A DNA stretch of 15,752 nucleotides from Saccoglossus kowalevskii (GCF_000003605.2 NW_003108314.1:1-15752); one strand, 5' to 3'. Positions 7,356 through 14,745 are shown, counted from the first letter of the stretch. The notes: generated by a model not told the origin, from the letters alone. A program made the numbers and translations.

Positions 7356-7438
7356 AGTGTGGTGGCCGATCGGTTAAGGCGTTGGACTTAAGTTCCAATG
7401 GACATTAGTCCTCGTGGATTCAAATCCCACCTGCACTA
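7356..7438 (+). tRNA. tRNA-Leu(UAA), unit 48, G15T type
   Basis: Anticodon TAA at 7389-7391. G15T and G53A. Preceded by the aaagttcaac spacer mark shared with units 11, 83 and 96. Confidence 0.65.
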
Positions 7439-7512
7439 AGTACATTTTGACATCATTGATATAAATTTCCTATCACAATTAAATTATTGAACCAATACTA
7501 ACTGTAACATTC

Positions 7513-7595
7513 AGTGTGGTGGCCGATCGGTTAAGGCGTTGGACTTAAGTTCCAATGGACATTCGTCCTCGTGGATTCAAATCCCACCTGCACTA
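7513..7595 (+). tRNA. tRNA-Leu(UAA), unit 49, G15T type
   Basis: Anticodon TAA at 7546-7548. G15T, G53A, variable loop ATTC. Confidence 0.65.
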
Positions 7596-7667
7596 AGTAC
7601 ATTTTGACATCATTGATATAATTTCCTATCACAATTAAATGATTGAACCAATACTAATGTAACATTG

Positions 7668-7751
7668 AGTGTGGTGGCCGAGCGGTTAAGACGTTGGGAC
7701 TTAAGTTCCAATGGACATTAGTCCTCGTGGGTTCAAATCCCACCCGCACTA
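7668..7751 (+). pseudogene. Damaged tRNA-Leu(UAA), unit 50
   Basis: TAA at 7702-7704. One extra G in the anticodon stem 5' strand (TTGGGA) and a D-stem change (GAC). A bulged stem might still fold, so pseudogene status is tentative. Confidence 0.55.
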
Positions 7752-7825
7752 AGTACATTTTGACATCATAGATATAAATGTCCTATCACAATTGAATGAT
7801 TGAACCAATACTAAGTGTAACATTG

Positions 7826-7908
7826 AGTGTGGTGGCCGAGCGGTTAAGGCGTTGGACTCAAGTTCCAATGGACATTAGTCCTCGTGGGTTCAAATCCCAC
7901 CCACACTA
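7826..7908 (+). tRNA. tRNA-Leu(CAA), unit 51, fully paired
   Basis: The best CAA gene. Anticodon CAA at 7859-7861 sits in TTGGA/TCCAA, the acceptor is AGTGTGG/CCACACT, and D stem, variable arm and T stem are all Watson-Crick. A and B boxes and TTTT are present. No intron, although nuclear tRNA-Leu(CAA) genes in many animals have one. Should decode UUG. The following spacer is 9 bases short but keeps the terminator. Confidence 0.9.
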
Positions 7909-7973
7909 AGTACATTTTGATATAAATGTCCTATCAAAATTGAATGATTGAACCAATACTAAATGTAACATTG

Positions 7974-8056
7974 CGTGTGGTGGCCGATCGGTTAAGGCGT
8001 TGGACTTAAGTTCCAATGGACATTAGTCCTCGTGGATTCAAATCCCACCTGCACTA
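7974..8056 (+). tRNA. tRNA-Leu(UAA), unit 52, G15T type
   Basis: Anticodon TAA at 8007-8009. C1, G15T, G53A, as in unit 40. Confidence 0.6.
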
Positions 8057-8131
8057 AGTACATTTTGACATCATTGATATAAATTTCCTATCACAATTAA
8101 ATGATTGAACCAATACTAAAGTTCAGCATTC

Positions 8132-8214
8132 AGTGTGGTGGCCGATCGGTTAAGGCGTTGGACTTAAGTTCCAATGGACATTAGTCCTCGTGGATTCAAA
8201 TCCCACCTGCACTA
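8132..8214 (+). tRNA. tRNA-Leu(UAA), unit 53, G15T type
   Basis: Anticodon TAA at 8165-8167. G15T and G53A. Confidence 0.65.
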
Positions 8215-8288
8215 AGTACATTTTGACATCATTGATATAAATTTCCTATCACAATTAAATGATTGAACCAATACTAAATGTAACATTG

Positions 8289-8371
8289 AGTGTGGTGGCC
8301 GAGCGGTTAAGGCGTTGGACTTAAGTTCCAATGGACATTAGTCCTCGTGGGTTCAAATCCCACCCGCACTA
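8289..8371 (+). tRNA. tRNA-Leu(UAA), unit 54, standard
   Basis: Anticodon TAA at 8322-8324. Commonest form, all stems paired. Confidence 0.93.
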
Positions 8372-8445
8372 AGTACATTTTGACATCATAGATATAAATG
8401 TCCTATCACAATTGAATGATTGAACCAATACTAAGTGTAACATTC

Positions 8446-8528
8446 AGTGTGGTGGCCGAGCGGTTAAGGCATTGGACTTAAGTTCCAATGGACATTAGTC
8501 CTCGTGGGTTCAAATCCCACCTGCACTA
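8446..8528 (+). tRNA. tRNA-Leu(UAA), unit 55
   Basis: Anticodon TAA at 8479-8481. A26 and CTGCACT acceptor. Confidence 0.9.
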
Positions 8529-8602
8529 AGTACATTTTGACATCATTGATATAAATTTCCTATCACAATTGAATGATTGAACCAATACTAAATGTAACAT
8601 TG

Positions 8603-8685
8603 AGTGTGGTGGCCGAGCGGTTAAGGCGTTGGACTTAAGTTCCAATGGACATTAGTCCTCGTGGGTTCAAATCCCACCCGCACTA
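8603..8685 (+). tRNA. tRNA-Leu(UAA), unit 56, standard
   Basis: Anticodon TAA at 8636-8638. Commonest form, all stems paired. Confidence 0.93.
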
Positions 8686-8759
8686 AGTACATTTTGACAT
8701 CATAGATATAAATGTCCTATCACAATTGAATGATTGAACCAATACTAAGTGTAACATTC

Positions 8760-8842
8760 AGTGTGGTGGCTGAGCGGTTAAGGCGTTGGACTTAAGTTCC
8801 AATGGACATTAGTCCTCGTGGGTTCAAATCCCATTTGCACTA
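8760..8842 (+). tRNA. tRNA-Leu(UAA), unit 57
   Basis: Anticodon TAA at 8793-8795. D stem C12T (GCTGAG) keeps a T-G pair. Acceptor TTGCACT has adjacent G-T wobbles. Followed by a shortened 56-base spacer. Confidence 0.82.
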
Positions 8843-8898
8843 AGTACATTTTGACATCATAGATATAAATGTCCTATCACAATTGAACTATCACATTG

Positions 8899-8981
8899 AG
8901 TGTGGTGGCCGAGCGGTTAAGGCGTTGGATTTAAGTTCCAATGGACATTAGTCCTCGTGGGTTCAAATCCCACCCGCACTA
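8899..8981 (+). tRNA. tRNA-Leu(UAA), unit 58
   Basis: Anticodon TAA at 8932-8934. C32T (loop TTTAAGT). Its upstream spacer lacks the CCAAT segment. Confidence 0.86.
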
Positions 8982-9055
8982 AGTACATTTTGACATCATA
9001 GATATAAATGTCCTATCACAATTGAATGATTGAACCAATACTAAATTTGACATTC

Positions 9056-9138
9056 AGTGTGGTGGCCAAGCGGTTAAGGCGTTGGACTTAAGTTCCAATG
9101 GACATTAGTCCTCGTGGGTTCAAAACCCACCCGCAGTA
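9056..9138 (+). tRNA. tRNA-Leu(UAA), unit 59, weakened
   Basis: Anticodon TAA at 9089-9091. G13A, T60A in the T loop, and a G-G mismatch at 2-71 (CCGCAGT). Confidence 0.68.
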
Positions 9139-9212
9139 AGTACATTTTGACATCATTGATATAAATGTCCTATCACAATTGAGTGATTGAACCAATACTA
9201 AGAGTATCATTG

Positions 9213-9295
9213 CGTGTGGTGGCTGAGCGGTTAAGGCGTTGGACTTAAGTGCCAATGGACATTAACCCTTGTGGGTTCAAATCCCACATGCACTA
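9213..9295 (+). pseudogene. Degenerate tRNA-Leu(UAA), unit 60
   Basis: TAA at 9246-9248. Near-duplicate of unit 23, with the same acceptor and 31-39 mismatches. The variable arm is more damaged (ACCC). Confidence 0.65.
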
Positions 9296-9369
9296 AGTAC
9301 ATTTTGACATCATAGATATAAATGTCGTATCACAATTGAATTATTGAACCAAAACTAAGTGTAACATTC

Positions 9370-9451
9370 AGTGTGGTGGCCGAGTGGTTAAGCATTGGAC
9401 TTAAGTTCCAATGGACATTAGTCCTCGTGGGTTCAAATCCCACCCGCACTA
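9370..9451 (+). pseudogene. Damaged tRNA-Leu(UAA), unit 61
   Basis: TAA at 9402-9404. One G of the D-stem 3' strand is deleted (TTAAGCATTGG), giving 82 bases. Other arms are intact, so partial function cannot be excluded. Confidence 0.55.
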
Positions 9452-9526
9452 AGTACACTTTTGACATCATAGATATAAATGTCGTATCACAATTGAATGA
9501 TTGAACCAATACTAAGTGTAACATTC

Positions 9527-9609
9527 AGTGTGGTGGCTGAGCGGTTAAGGCGTTGGACTTAAGTTCCAATGGACATTCGTCCTCATGGGTTCAAATCCCA
9601 TCCGCACTA
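9527..9609 (+). tRNA. tRNA-Leu(UAA), unit 62
   Basis: Anticodon TAA at 9560-9562. C12T, variable loop ATTC, T stem with the paired A49-T65 change. Confidence 0.88.
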
Positions 9610-9683
9610 AGTACATTTTGACATCATTGATATAAATGTCCTATCACAATTGAATGATTGAACCAATACTAAGTGTAACCTTC

Positions 9684-9766
9684 AGTGTGGTGGCCGAGCG
9701 GTTAAGGCATTGGACTTAAGTACCAATGGACATTAGTACTCGTGTGTTCAAATCCCACCCGCACTA
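9684..9766 (+). tRNA. tRNA-Leu(UAA), unit 63, weakened
   Basis: Anticodon TAA at 9717-9719. Carries the A-A at 31-39 and GTAC variable arm typical of CAA units, but keeps TAA. T stem GTGTG has a mismatch. Looks like a mosaic of both subfamilies. Confidence 0.65.
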
Positions 9767-9840
9767 AGTACATTTTGACATCATAGATATAAATGTCCTA
9801 TCACAATTGAATGATTGAACCAATACTAAGTGTAAAATTC

Positions 9841-9923
9841 AGTGTGGTGGCCGAGCGGTTAAGGCGTTGGACTTAAGTTCTAATGGACATTAGTCCTCGT
9901 GGGTTCAAATCCCACCTGCACTA
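9841..9923 (+). tRNA. tRNA-Leu(UAA), unit 64
   Basis: Anticodon TAA at 9874-9876. G-T at 29-41 (TCTAA). CTGCACT acceptor, AGGTAC spacer start as in units 8 and 93. Confidence 0.87.
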
Positions 9924-9998
9924 GGTACATTTTGACATCATTGATATAAATGTCCTATCACAATTGCATGATTGAACCAAATACTAAGTGTAACATTC

Positions 9999-10081
9999 AG
10001 TGTGGTGGCCGAGCGGTTAAGGCGTTGGACTTAAGTTGTAATGGACATTAGTCCTCGTGGGTTCAAATCCCATCCGCACTA
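9999..10081 (+). tRNA. tRNA-Leu(UAA), unit 65, TGTAA type
   Basis: Anticodon TAA at 10032-10034. G-G mismatch at 30-40. Confidence 0.72.
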
Positions 10082-10155
10082 AGTACATTTTGACATCATA
10101 GATATAAATGTCCTATCACAATTAAAGGATTGAACCAATACCAAGTGTAACATTC

Positions 10156-10238
10156 AGTGTGGTGGCCGAGCAGTTAAGGCATTGGACTTAAGTTCCAACG
10201 TACATTAGTCCTCGTGGGTTCAAATCCCACCCACACTA
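10156..10238 (+). tRNA. tRNA-Leu(UAA), unit 66, CGTAC type
   Basis: Anticodon TAA at 10189-10191. D-loop GG is AG (GAGCAG). A26, perfect acceptor. Confidence 0.75.
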
Positions 10239-10312
10239 AGTACATTTTGACATCATTGATATAAATGTCCTATCAAAATTGAATGATTGAACCAATACTA
10301 AGTGTAACATTC

Positions 10313-10395
10313 AGTGTGGTGGCCGAGCGGTTAAGGCATTGGACTTAAGTTCCAATGGACATTAGTCCGCGTGGATTCAAATCCCACCTGCACTA
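10313..10395 (+). tRNA. tRNA-Leu(UAA), unit 67, weakened
   Basis: Anticodon TAA at 10346-10348. GTCCGC type with A26 and G53A. Followed by a CAA unit. Units 67-70 parallel units 91-94. Confidence 0.7.
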
Positions 10396-10469
10396 AGTAC
10401 ATTTTGACATCATTGAAATAAATTTCCTATCACAATTGAATGATTGAACCAATACTAAATGTAACATTG

Positions 10470-10552
10470 AGTGTGGTGGCCGAGCGGATAAGGCGTTGGA
10501 CTCAAGTACCAATGGACATTAGTACTCGTGGGTTCAAATCCCACCCGCACTA
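10470..10552 (+). tRNA. tRNA-Leu(CAA), unit 68
   Basis: Anticodon CAA at 10503-10505, no intron. A-A at 31-39, D loop GGATA, GTAC variable arm. Confidence 0.7.
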
Positions 10553-10626
10553 AGTACATTTTGACATCATAGATATAAATGTCCTATCACAATTGAATGA
10601 TTGAACCAATACTAAGTGTAAAATTC

Positions 10627-10709
10627 AGTGTGGTGGCCGAGCGGTTAAGGCGTTGGACTTAAGTTCCAATGGACATTAGTCCTCGTGGGTTCAAATCCCA
10701 CCTGCACTA
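10627..10709 (+). tRNA. tRNA-Leu(UAA), unit 69
   Basis: Anticodon TAA at 10660-10662. CTGCACT acceptor. One base is missing just after the gene, so the T-run is at +6. Confidence 0.9.
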
Positions 10710-10782
10710 GTACATTTTGACATCATTGATATAAATGTCCTATCACAATTGCATGATTGAACCAATACTAAGTGTAACATTC

Positions 10783-10864
10783 AGTGTGGTGGCCGAGCGG
10801 TTAAGCGTTGGACTTAAGTTGTAATGGACATTAGTCCTCGTGGGTTCAAATCCCATCCGCACTA
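10783..10864 (+). pseudogene. Damaged tRNA-Leu(UAA), unit 70, TGTAA type
   Basis: TAA at 10815-10817. One D-stem G is deleted (TTAAGCG) and the anticodon stem carries the G-G mismatch. Confidence 0.6.
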
Positions 10865-10919
10865 AGTACATTTTGACATCATAGATATAAATGTCCTATC
10901 ACAATTAAACTATCACATG

Positions 10920-10998
10920 AGTGTGTGCCGAGCGGTAAGGCGTTGGACTTAAGTTCAATGGACATTAGTCCTCGTGGGTTCAAATCCCACGCGCACTA
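10920..10998 (+). pseudogene. Decayed tRNA-Leu(UAA), unit 71
   Basis: TAA at 10950-10952. Four single-base losses: two G at the acceptor and D-arm junction, one T in the D loop, one C in the anticodon stem. Total 79 bases. The acceptor also has a mismatch (GCGCACT). The A box is damaged. The most decayed full-length unit, with a short spacer before it. Confidence 0.8.
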
Positions 10999-11072
10999 AG
11001 TACATTTTGACATCATAGATATAAATGTCCTATCACAATTGAATGATAGAACCAATACTAAGTGTAACATTC

Positions 11073-11155
11073 AGTGTGGTGGCCGAGCCGTTAAGGCGTT
11101 GGACTTAAGTTGCAATGGACATTAGTCCTCGTGGGTTCAAATCCCATCTGCTCTA
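11073..11155 (+). tRNA. tRNA-Leu(UAA), unit 72, weakened
   Basis: Anticodon TAA at 11106-11108. D-loop GG is CG, G-G mismatch at 30-40 (TGCAA), T-T at 3-70 (CTGCTCT). Confidence 0.6.
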
Positions 11156-11236
11156 AGTACATTTTGACATCATAGATATAAATGTCCCATCACAATTGAA
11201 TGATTGAACCAATACTAAATGTAACATTCAGTGTGG

Positions 11237-11247
11237 TGGCCGAGCGG
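11237..11247 (+). promoter_or_regulatory. Pol III A box (representative, unit 73)
   Basis: TGGCCGAGCGG fits the A-box consensus TRGCNNAGNGG at every fixed position. Most units carry the same box. In 17 units G15T (GATCGG) breaks it. Confidence 0.85.
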
Positions 11248-11290
11248 TTAAGGCGTTGGACTTAAGTTCCAATGGACATTAGTCCTCGTG

Positions 11291-11301
11291 GGTTCAAATC
11301 C
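11291..11301 (+). promoter_or_regulatory. Pol III B box (representative, unit 73)
   Basis: GGTTCAAATCC matches the consensus GGTTCRANNCC, with A at the purine position. In 20 units G53A makes it GATTCAAATCC, losing the first base of the core. Confidence 0.85.
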
Positions 11302-11386
11302 CACCCACACTAAGTACATTTTGACATCATTGATATAAATGTCCTATCACAATTGAATGATTGAACCAATACGGAGAGTAACATTG

Positions 11387-11469
11387 CATGTGGTGGCCGA
11401 TCGGTTAAGGTGTTGGACTTAAGTTCCAATGGACATTAGTCCTCGTGGGTTCAAATTCCACCCGCACTA
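11387..11469 (+). pseudogene. Degenerate tRNA-Leu(UAA), unit 74
   Basis: TAA at 11420-11422. The acceptor opens CATGTGG, with mismatches at 1-72 and 2-71. G15T in the A box, wobble in D stem and T stem. Tentative pseudogene. Confidence 0.55.
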
Positions 11470-11543
11470 AGTACATTTTGACATCATTGATATAAATGTC
11501 CTATCACAATTGAATGATTGAACCAATACGAAGTGTAACATTG

Positions 11544-11626
11544 CGTGTGGTGGCCGATCGGTTAAGGCGTTGGACTTAAGTTCCAATGGACATTAGTCCT
11601 CGTGGATTCAAATCCCACCTGCACTA
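11544..11626 (+). tRNA. tRNA-Leu(UAA), unit 75, G15T type
   Basis: Anticodon TAA at 11577-11579. C1, G15T, G53A. Confidence 0.6.
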
Positions 11627-11700
11627 AGTACATTTTGACATCATTGATATAAATTTCCTATCACAATTGAATGATTGAACCAATACTAAATGTAACATTG

Positions 11701-11783
11701 AGTGTGGTGGCCGAGCGGTTAAGGCATTGGACTTAAGTTCCAATGGACATTAGTCCTCGTGGGTTCAAATCCCACCCGCACTA
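11701..11783 (+). tRNA. tRNA-Leu(UAA), unit 76
   Basis: Anticodon TAA at 11734-11736. Standard with A26. Confidence 0.91.
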
Positions 11784-11857
11784 AGTACATTTTGACATCA
11801 TAGATATAAATGTCCTATTACAATTGAATGATTGAACCAATACTAAGTGTAACATTC

Positions 11858-11940
11858 AGTGTGGTGGCTGAGCGGTTAAGGCGTTGGACTTAAGTTCCAA
11901 TGGACATTAGTCCTCGTGGGTTCAAATCCCATTTGCACTA
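11858..11940 (+). tRNA. tRNA-Leu(UAA), unit 77
   Basis: Anticodon TAA at 11891-11893. C12T and TTGCACT acceptor, as in unit 57. The short 56-base spacer follows here too. Confidence 0.82.
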
Positions 11941-11996
11941 AGTACATTTTGACATCATAGATATAAATGTCCTATCACAATTGAACTATCACATTG

Positions 11997-12079
11997 AGTG
12001 TGGTGGCCGAGCGGTTAAGGCGTTGGACTTAAGTTCCAATGGACATTAGTCCTCATGGGTTCAAATCCCATCCGCTCTA
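11997..12079 (+). tRNA. tRNA-Leu(UAA), unit 78
   Basis: Anticodon TAA at 12030-12032. Paired A49-T65 in the T stem. T-T mismatch at 3-70 (CCGCTCT). Confidence 0.83.
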
Positions 12080-12153
12080 AGTACATTTTGACATCATAGA
12101 TATAAATGTCCTATCACAATTGAATGATTGAACCAATACTAAATGTAACATTG

Positions 12154-12236
12154 AGTGTGGTGGCCGAGCGGATAAGGCGTTGGACTTAAGTACCAATGGA
12201 CATTAGTACTCGTGGGTTCAAATCCCACCCGCACTA
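12154..12236 (+). tRNA. tRNA-Leu(UAA), unit 79
   Basis: Anticodon TAA at 12187-12189, in a body otherwise of the CAA subfamily: D loop GGATA, A-A at 31-39, GTAC variable arm. Either the ancestor of that subfamily or a conversion product. Confidence 0.72.
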
Positions 12237-12310
12237 AGTACATTTTGACATCATAGATATAAATGTCCTATCACAATTGAATGATTGAACCAATACTAAA
12301 TGTAACATTG

Positions 12311-12393
12311 AGTGTGGTGGCCGAGTGGTTAAGGCGTTGGACTTAAGTTCCAATGGTCATTAGTCCTCGTGGGTTCAAATCCCACCTGCACTA
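12311..12393 (+). tRNA. tRNA-Leu(UAA), unit 80, no terminator
   Basis: Anticodon TAA at 12344-12346. Variable arm GGTC mismatch. Followed by AGGGACATC with no TTTT before unit 81, the same deletion as after unit 45. Confidence 0.82.
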
Positions 12394-12460
12394 GGGACAT
12401 CATTGATATAAATGTCCTATCACAATTGCATGATTGAACCAAATACTAAGTGTAACATTC

Positions 12461-12543
12461 AGTGTGGTGGCCGAGCGGTTAAGGCGTTGGACTTAAGTTG
12501 TAATGGACATTAGTCCTCGTGGGTTCAAATCCCATCCGCACTA
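12461..12543 (+). tRNA. tRNA-Leu(UAA), unit 81, TGTAA type
   Basis: Anticodon TAA at 12494-12496. G-G at 30-40. Likely co-transcribed with unit 80. Confidence 0.72.
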
Positions 12544-12617
12544 AGTACATTTTGACATCATAGATATAAATGTCCTATCACAATTGAAGGATTGAACCAA
12601 TACCAAGTGTAACATTC

Positions 12618-12700
12618 AGTGTGGTGGCCGAGCGGTTAAGGCATTGGACTTAAGTTCCAACGTACATTAGTCCTCGTGGGTTCAAATCCCACCCACACTA
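12618..12700 (+). tRNA. tRNA-Leu(UAA), unit 82, CGTAC type
   Basis: Anticodon TAA at 12651-12653. Perfect acceptor, A26, one variable-arm mismatch. Confidence 0.85.
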
Positions 12701-12775
12701 AGTACATTTTGACATCATTGATATAAATGTCCTATCAAAATTGAATGATTGAACCAATACTAAAGTTCAACATTC

Positions 12776-12858
12776 AGTGTGGTGGCCGATCGGTTAAGGC
12801 GTTGGACTTAAGTTCCAATGGACATTAGTCCTCGTGGATTCAAATCCCACCTGCACTA
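12776..12858 (+). tRNA. tRNA-Leu(UAA), unit 83, G15T type
   Basis: Anticodon TAA at 12809-12811. G15T and G53A. Confidence 0.65.
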
Positions 12859-12932
12859 AGTACATTTTGACATCATTGATATAAATTTCCTATCACAATT
12901 GAATGATTGAACCAATACTAAGTGTTACATTC

Positions 12933-13016
12933 AGTGTGGTGGCCGAGCGGGTAAGGCGTTGGACTTAAGTTCCAATGGACATTCGTCCTCATGGGTTCAA
13001 ATCCCATTCTGCACTA
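12933..13016 (+). tRNA. tRNA-Leu(UAA), unit 84, weakened
   Basis: Anticodon TAA at 12966-12968. One extra T between T stem and acceptor (84 bases). D loop GGGTAA. T stem has A49-T65. Confidence 0.65.
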
Positions 13017-13090
13017 AGTACATTTTGACATCATAGATATAAATGTCCTATCACAATTGAATGATTGAACCAATACTAAGTGTAACATTC

Positions 13091-13173
13091 AGTGTGGTGG
13101 CCGAGCGGTTAAGGCATTGGACTTAAGTTCCAATGGACATTAGTCCGCGTGGATTCAAATCTCACCTGCACTA
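13091..13173 (+). tRNA. tRNA-Leu(UAA), unit 85, weakened
   Basis: Anticodon TAA at 13124-13126. GTCCGC type with A26, G53A and an extra G-T in the T stem (CTCAC). Next unit is CAA. Confidence 0.65.
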
Positions 13174-13247
13174 AGTACATTTTGACATCATTGAAATAAA
13201 TTTCCTATCACAATTGAATGATTGAACCAATACTAAATGTAACATTG

Positions 13248-13330
13248 AGTGTGGTGGCCGAGCGGTTAAGGCGTTGGACTCAAGTACCAATGGACATTAG
13301 TGCTCGTGGGTTCAAATCCCACCCGCACTA
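13248..13330 (+). tRNA. tRNA-Leu(CAA), unit 86
   Basis: Anticodon CAA at 13281-13283, no intron. A-A at 31-39. Variable arm GTGC. Confidence 0.7.
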
Positions 13331-13404
13331 AGTACATTTTGACATCATAGATATAAATGTCCTATCACAATTGAATTATTGAACCAATACTAAGTGTAAC
13401 ATTC

Positions 13405-13487
13405 AGTGTGGTGGCCGAGCGGTTAAGGCGTTGGACTTAAGTTCCAATGGACATTAGTCCTCTAGGGTTCAAATCCCATCCGCACTA
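13405..13487 (+). pseudogene. tRNA-Leu(UAA) with broken T stem, unit 87
   Basis: TAA at 13438-13440. T stem is TAGGG/CCCAT, with two mismatches at the outer end (T-T and A-A). All other arms are standard, so pseudogene status is tentative. Confidence 0.5.
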
Positions 13488-13561
13488 AGTACATTTTGAC
13501 ATCATAGATATAAATGTCCTATCAAAATTGAATGATTGAACCAATACGAAGTGTAACATTC

Positions 13562-13645
13562 AGTGTGGGTGGCCGAGTGGTTAAGGCGTTGGACTTAAGT
13601 TCCAATGGACATTAGTCCTCGTGGGTTCAAATCCCACTCACACTA
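13562..13645 (+). tRNA. tRNA-Leu(UAA), unit 88, one-base insertion
   Basis: Anticodon TAA at 13596-13598. An extra G between acceptor and D stem lengthens the 8-9 linker (84 bases). Acceptor 3' strand TCACACT. D loop GAGTGG. Confidence 0.65.
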
Positions 13646-13650
13646 AGTAC

Positions 13651-13655
13651 TTTTT
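13651..13655 (+). terminator. Five-T Pol III terminator after unit 88
   Basis: The only spacer with five T (GTACTTTTTGAC) in place of ACATTTTGAC. It should stop Pol III more strongly than the standard four. Confidence 0.7.
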
Positions 13656-13719
13656 GACATCATTGATATAAATGTCCTATCAAAATTGAATGATTGAACC
13701 AAAACTAAATGTAAGATTG

Positions 13720-13802
13720 CGTGTGGTGGCCGATCGGTTAAGGCGTTGGACTTAAGTTCCAATGGACATTAGTACTCGTGGGTTCAAATCCCACCCGCAC
13801 TA
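13720..13802 (+). tRNA. tRNA-Leu(UAA), unit 89, G15T type
   Basis: Anticodon TAA at 13753-13755. C1, G15T, GTAC variable arm, but G53 intact. Similar to unit 32 without its anticodon-stem damage. Confidence 0.65.
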
Positions 13803-13876
13803 AGTACATTTTGACATCATAGATGTAAATGTCCTATCACAATTGAATGATTGAACCAATACTAAGTGTAAAATTC

Positions 13877-13959
13877 AGTGTGGTGGCCGAGCGGTTAAGG
13901 CGTTGGACTTAAGTTGCAATGGACATTAGTCCTCGTGGGTTCAAATCCCATCCGCACTA
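13877..13959 (+). tRNA. tRNA-Leu(UAA), unit 90
   Basis: Anticodon TAA at 13910-13912. G-G at 30-40 (TGCAA). Otherwise standard. Confidence 0.75.
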
Positions 13960-14034
13960 AGTACATTTTGACATCATTGATATAAATCGTCCTATCACAA
14001 TTGAATGATTGAACCAATACTAAGTGTAACATTC

Positions 14035-14117
14035 AGTGTGGTGGCCGAGCGGTTAAGGCATTGGACTTGAGTTCCAATGGACATTAGTCCGCGTGGATTC
14101 AAATCCCACCTGCACTA
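14035..14117 (+). tRNA. tRNA-Leu body with TGA (Ser) anticodon, unit 91
   Basis: Loop CTTGAGT puts TGA at 14068-14070, from A35G. By anticodon this is tRNA-Ser(UGA), and serine tRNAs also have long variable arms. But the discriminator is A, as in leucine tRNAs, not the G of eukaryotic serine tRNAs, and the rest of the body is that of this array. G53A, A26 and GTCCGC suggest a weak gene. If active it could place leucine at UCA. Confidence 0.7.
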
Positions 14118-14191
14118 AGTACATTTTGACATCATTGAAATAAATTTCCTATCACAATTGAATGATTGAACCAATACTAAATGTAACATTG

Positions 14192-14274
14192 AGTGTGGTG
14201 GCCGAGCGGATAAGGCGTTGGACTCAAGTACCAATGGACATTACTACTCGTGGGTTCAAATTCCACCCGCACTA
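14192..14274 (+). tRNA. tRNA-Leu(CAA), unit 92
   Basis: Anticodon CAA at 14225-14227, no intron. D loop GGATA, A-A at 31-39, damaged variable arm (CTAC), T-stem G-T. Confidence 0.65.
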
Positions 14275-14348
14275 AGTACATTTTGACTTAATAGATATAA
14301 ATGTCCTATCACAATTGAATGATTGAACCAATACTAAGTGTAAAATTC

Positions 14349-14431
14349 AGTGTGGTGGCCGAGCGGTTAAGGCGTTGGACTTAAGTTCCAATGGACATTA
14401 GTCCTCGTGGGTTCAAATCCCACCTGCACTA
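14349..14431 (+). tRNA. tRNA-Leu(UAA), unit 93
   Basis: Anticodon TAA at 14382-14384. CTGCACT acceptor, AGGTAC spacer start. Confidence 0.9.
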
Positions 14432-14506
14432 GGTACATTTTGACATCATTGATATAAATGTCTTATCACAATTGCATGATTGAACCAAATACTAAGTGTA
14501 ACATTC

Positions 14507-14589
14507 AGTGTGGTGGCCGAGCGGATAAGGCGTTGGACTTAAGTTGTAATGGACATTAGTCCTCGTGGGTTCAAATCCCATCCGCACTA
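14507..14589 (+). tRNA. tRNA-Leu(UAA), unit 94, TGTAA type
   Basis: Anticodon TAA at 14540-14542. G-G at 30-40, D loop GGATA. Confidence 0.68.
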
Positions 14590-14663
14590 AGTACATTTTG
14601 ACATCATAGATATAAATGTCCTATCACAATTAAAGGATTGAACCAATACCAAGTGTAACATTC

Positions 14664-14745
14664 AGTGTGGTGGCCGAGCGGTTAATGCATTGGACTTAAG
14701 TTCCAACGTACATTAGTCCTCGTGGGTTCAATCCCACCCACACTA
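14664..14745 (+). pseudogene. Damaged tRNA-Leu(UAA), unit 95, CGTAC type
   Basis: TAA at 14697-14699. One A is missing from the T loop (TTCAAT), which should break the T loop and B box. D-stem mismatch (TGC). Confidence 0.65.

Larger units (their letters stand above)
6891..7751 (+). repeat. Six-unit block, copy c (units 45-50)
   Basis: Same variant order as the block at 1090, but led by the terminator-less unit. Confidence 0.78.
11230..11312 (+). tRNA. tRNA-Leu(UAA), unit 73, fully paired
   Basis: The standard sequence with one acceptor change (CCACACT) that turns the 5-68 wobble into a Watson-Crick pair, so all five stems pair perfectly. Anticodon TAA at 11263-11265, variable arm GGAC-ATTA-GTCC, T loop TTCAAAT, discriminator A. 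A box, B box and TTTT are intact. Reads UUA after charging with leucine. Together with unit 7 the best candidate for an active gene. Confidence 0.94.

Noticed and set aside
9330-9524. Open frame of 64 codons on the - strand
   Set aside because: It runs antisense through a tRNA unit and its spacers. Such frames recur by chance in complementary tRNA sequence.
14035-14117. Unit 91 as a true serine tRNA
   Set aside because: The body matches the leucine units around it and the discriminator is A. A single A35G change explains the TGA anticodon.
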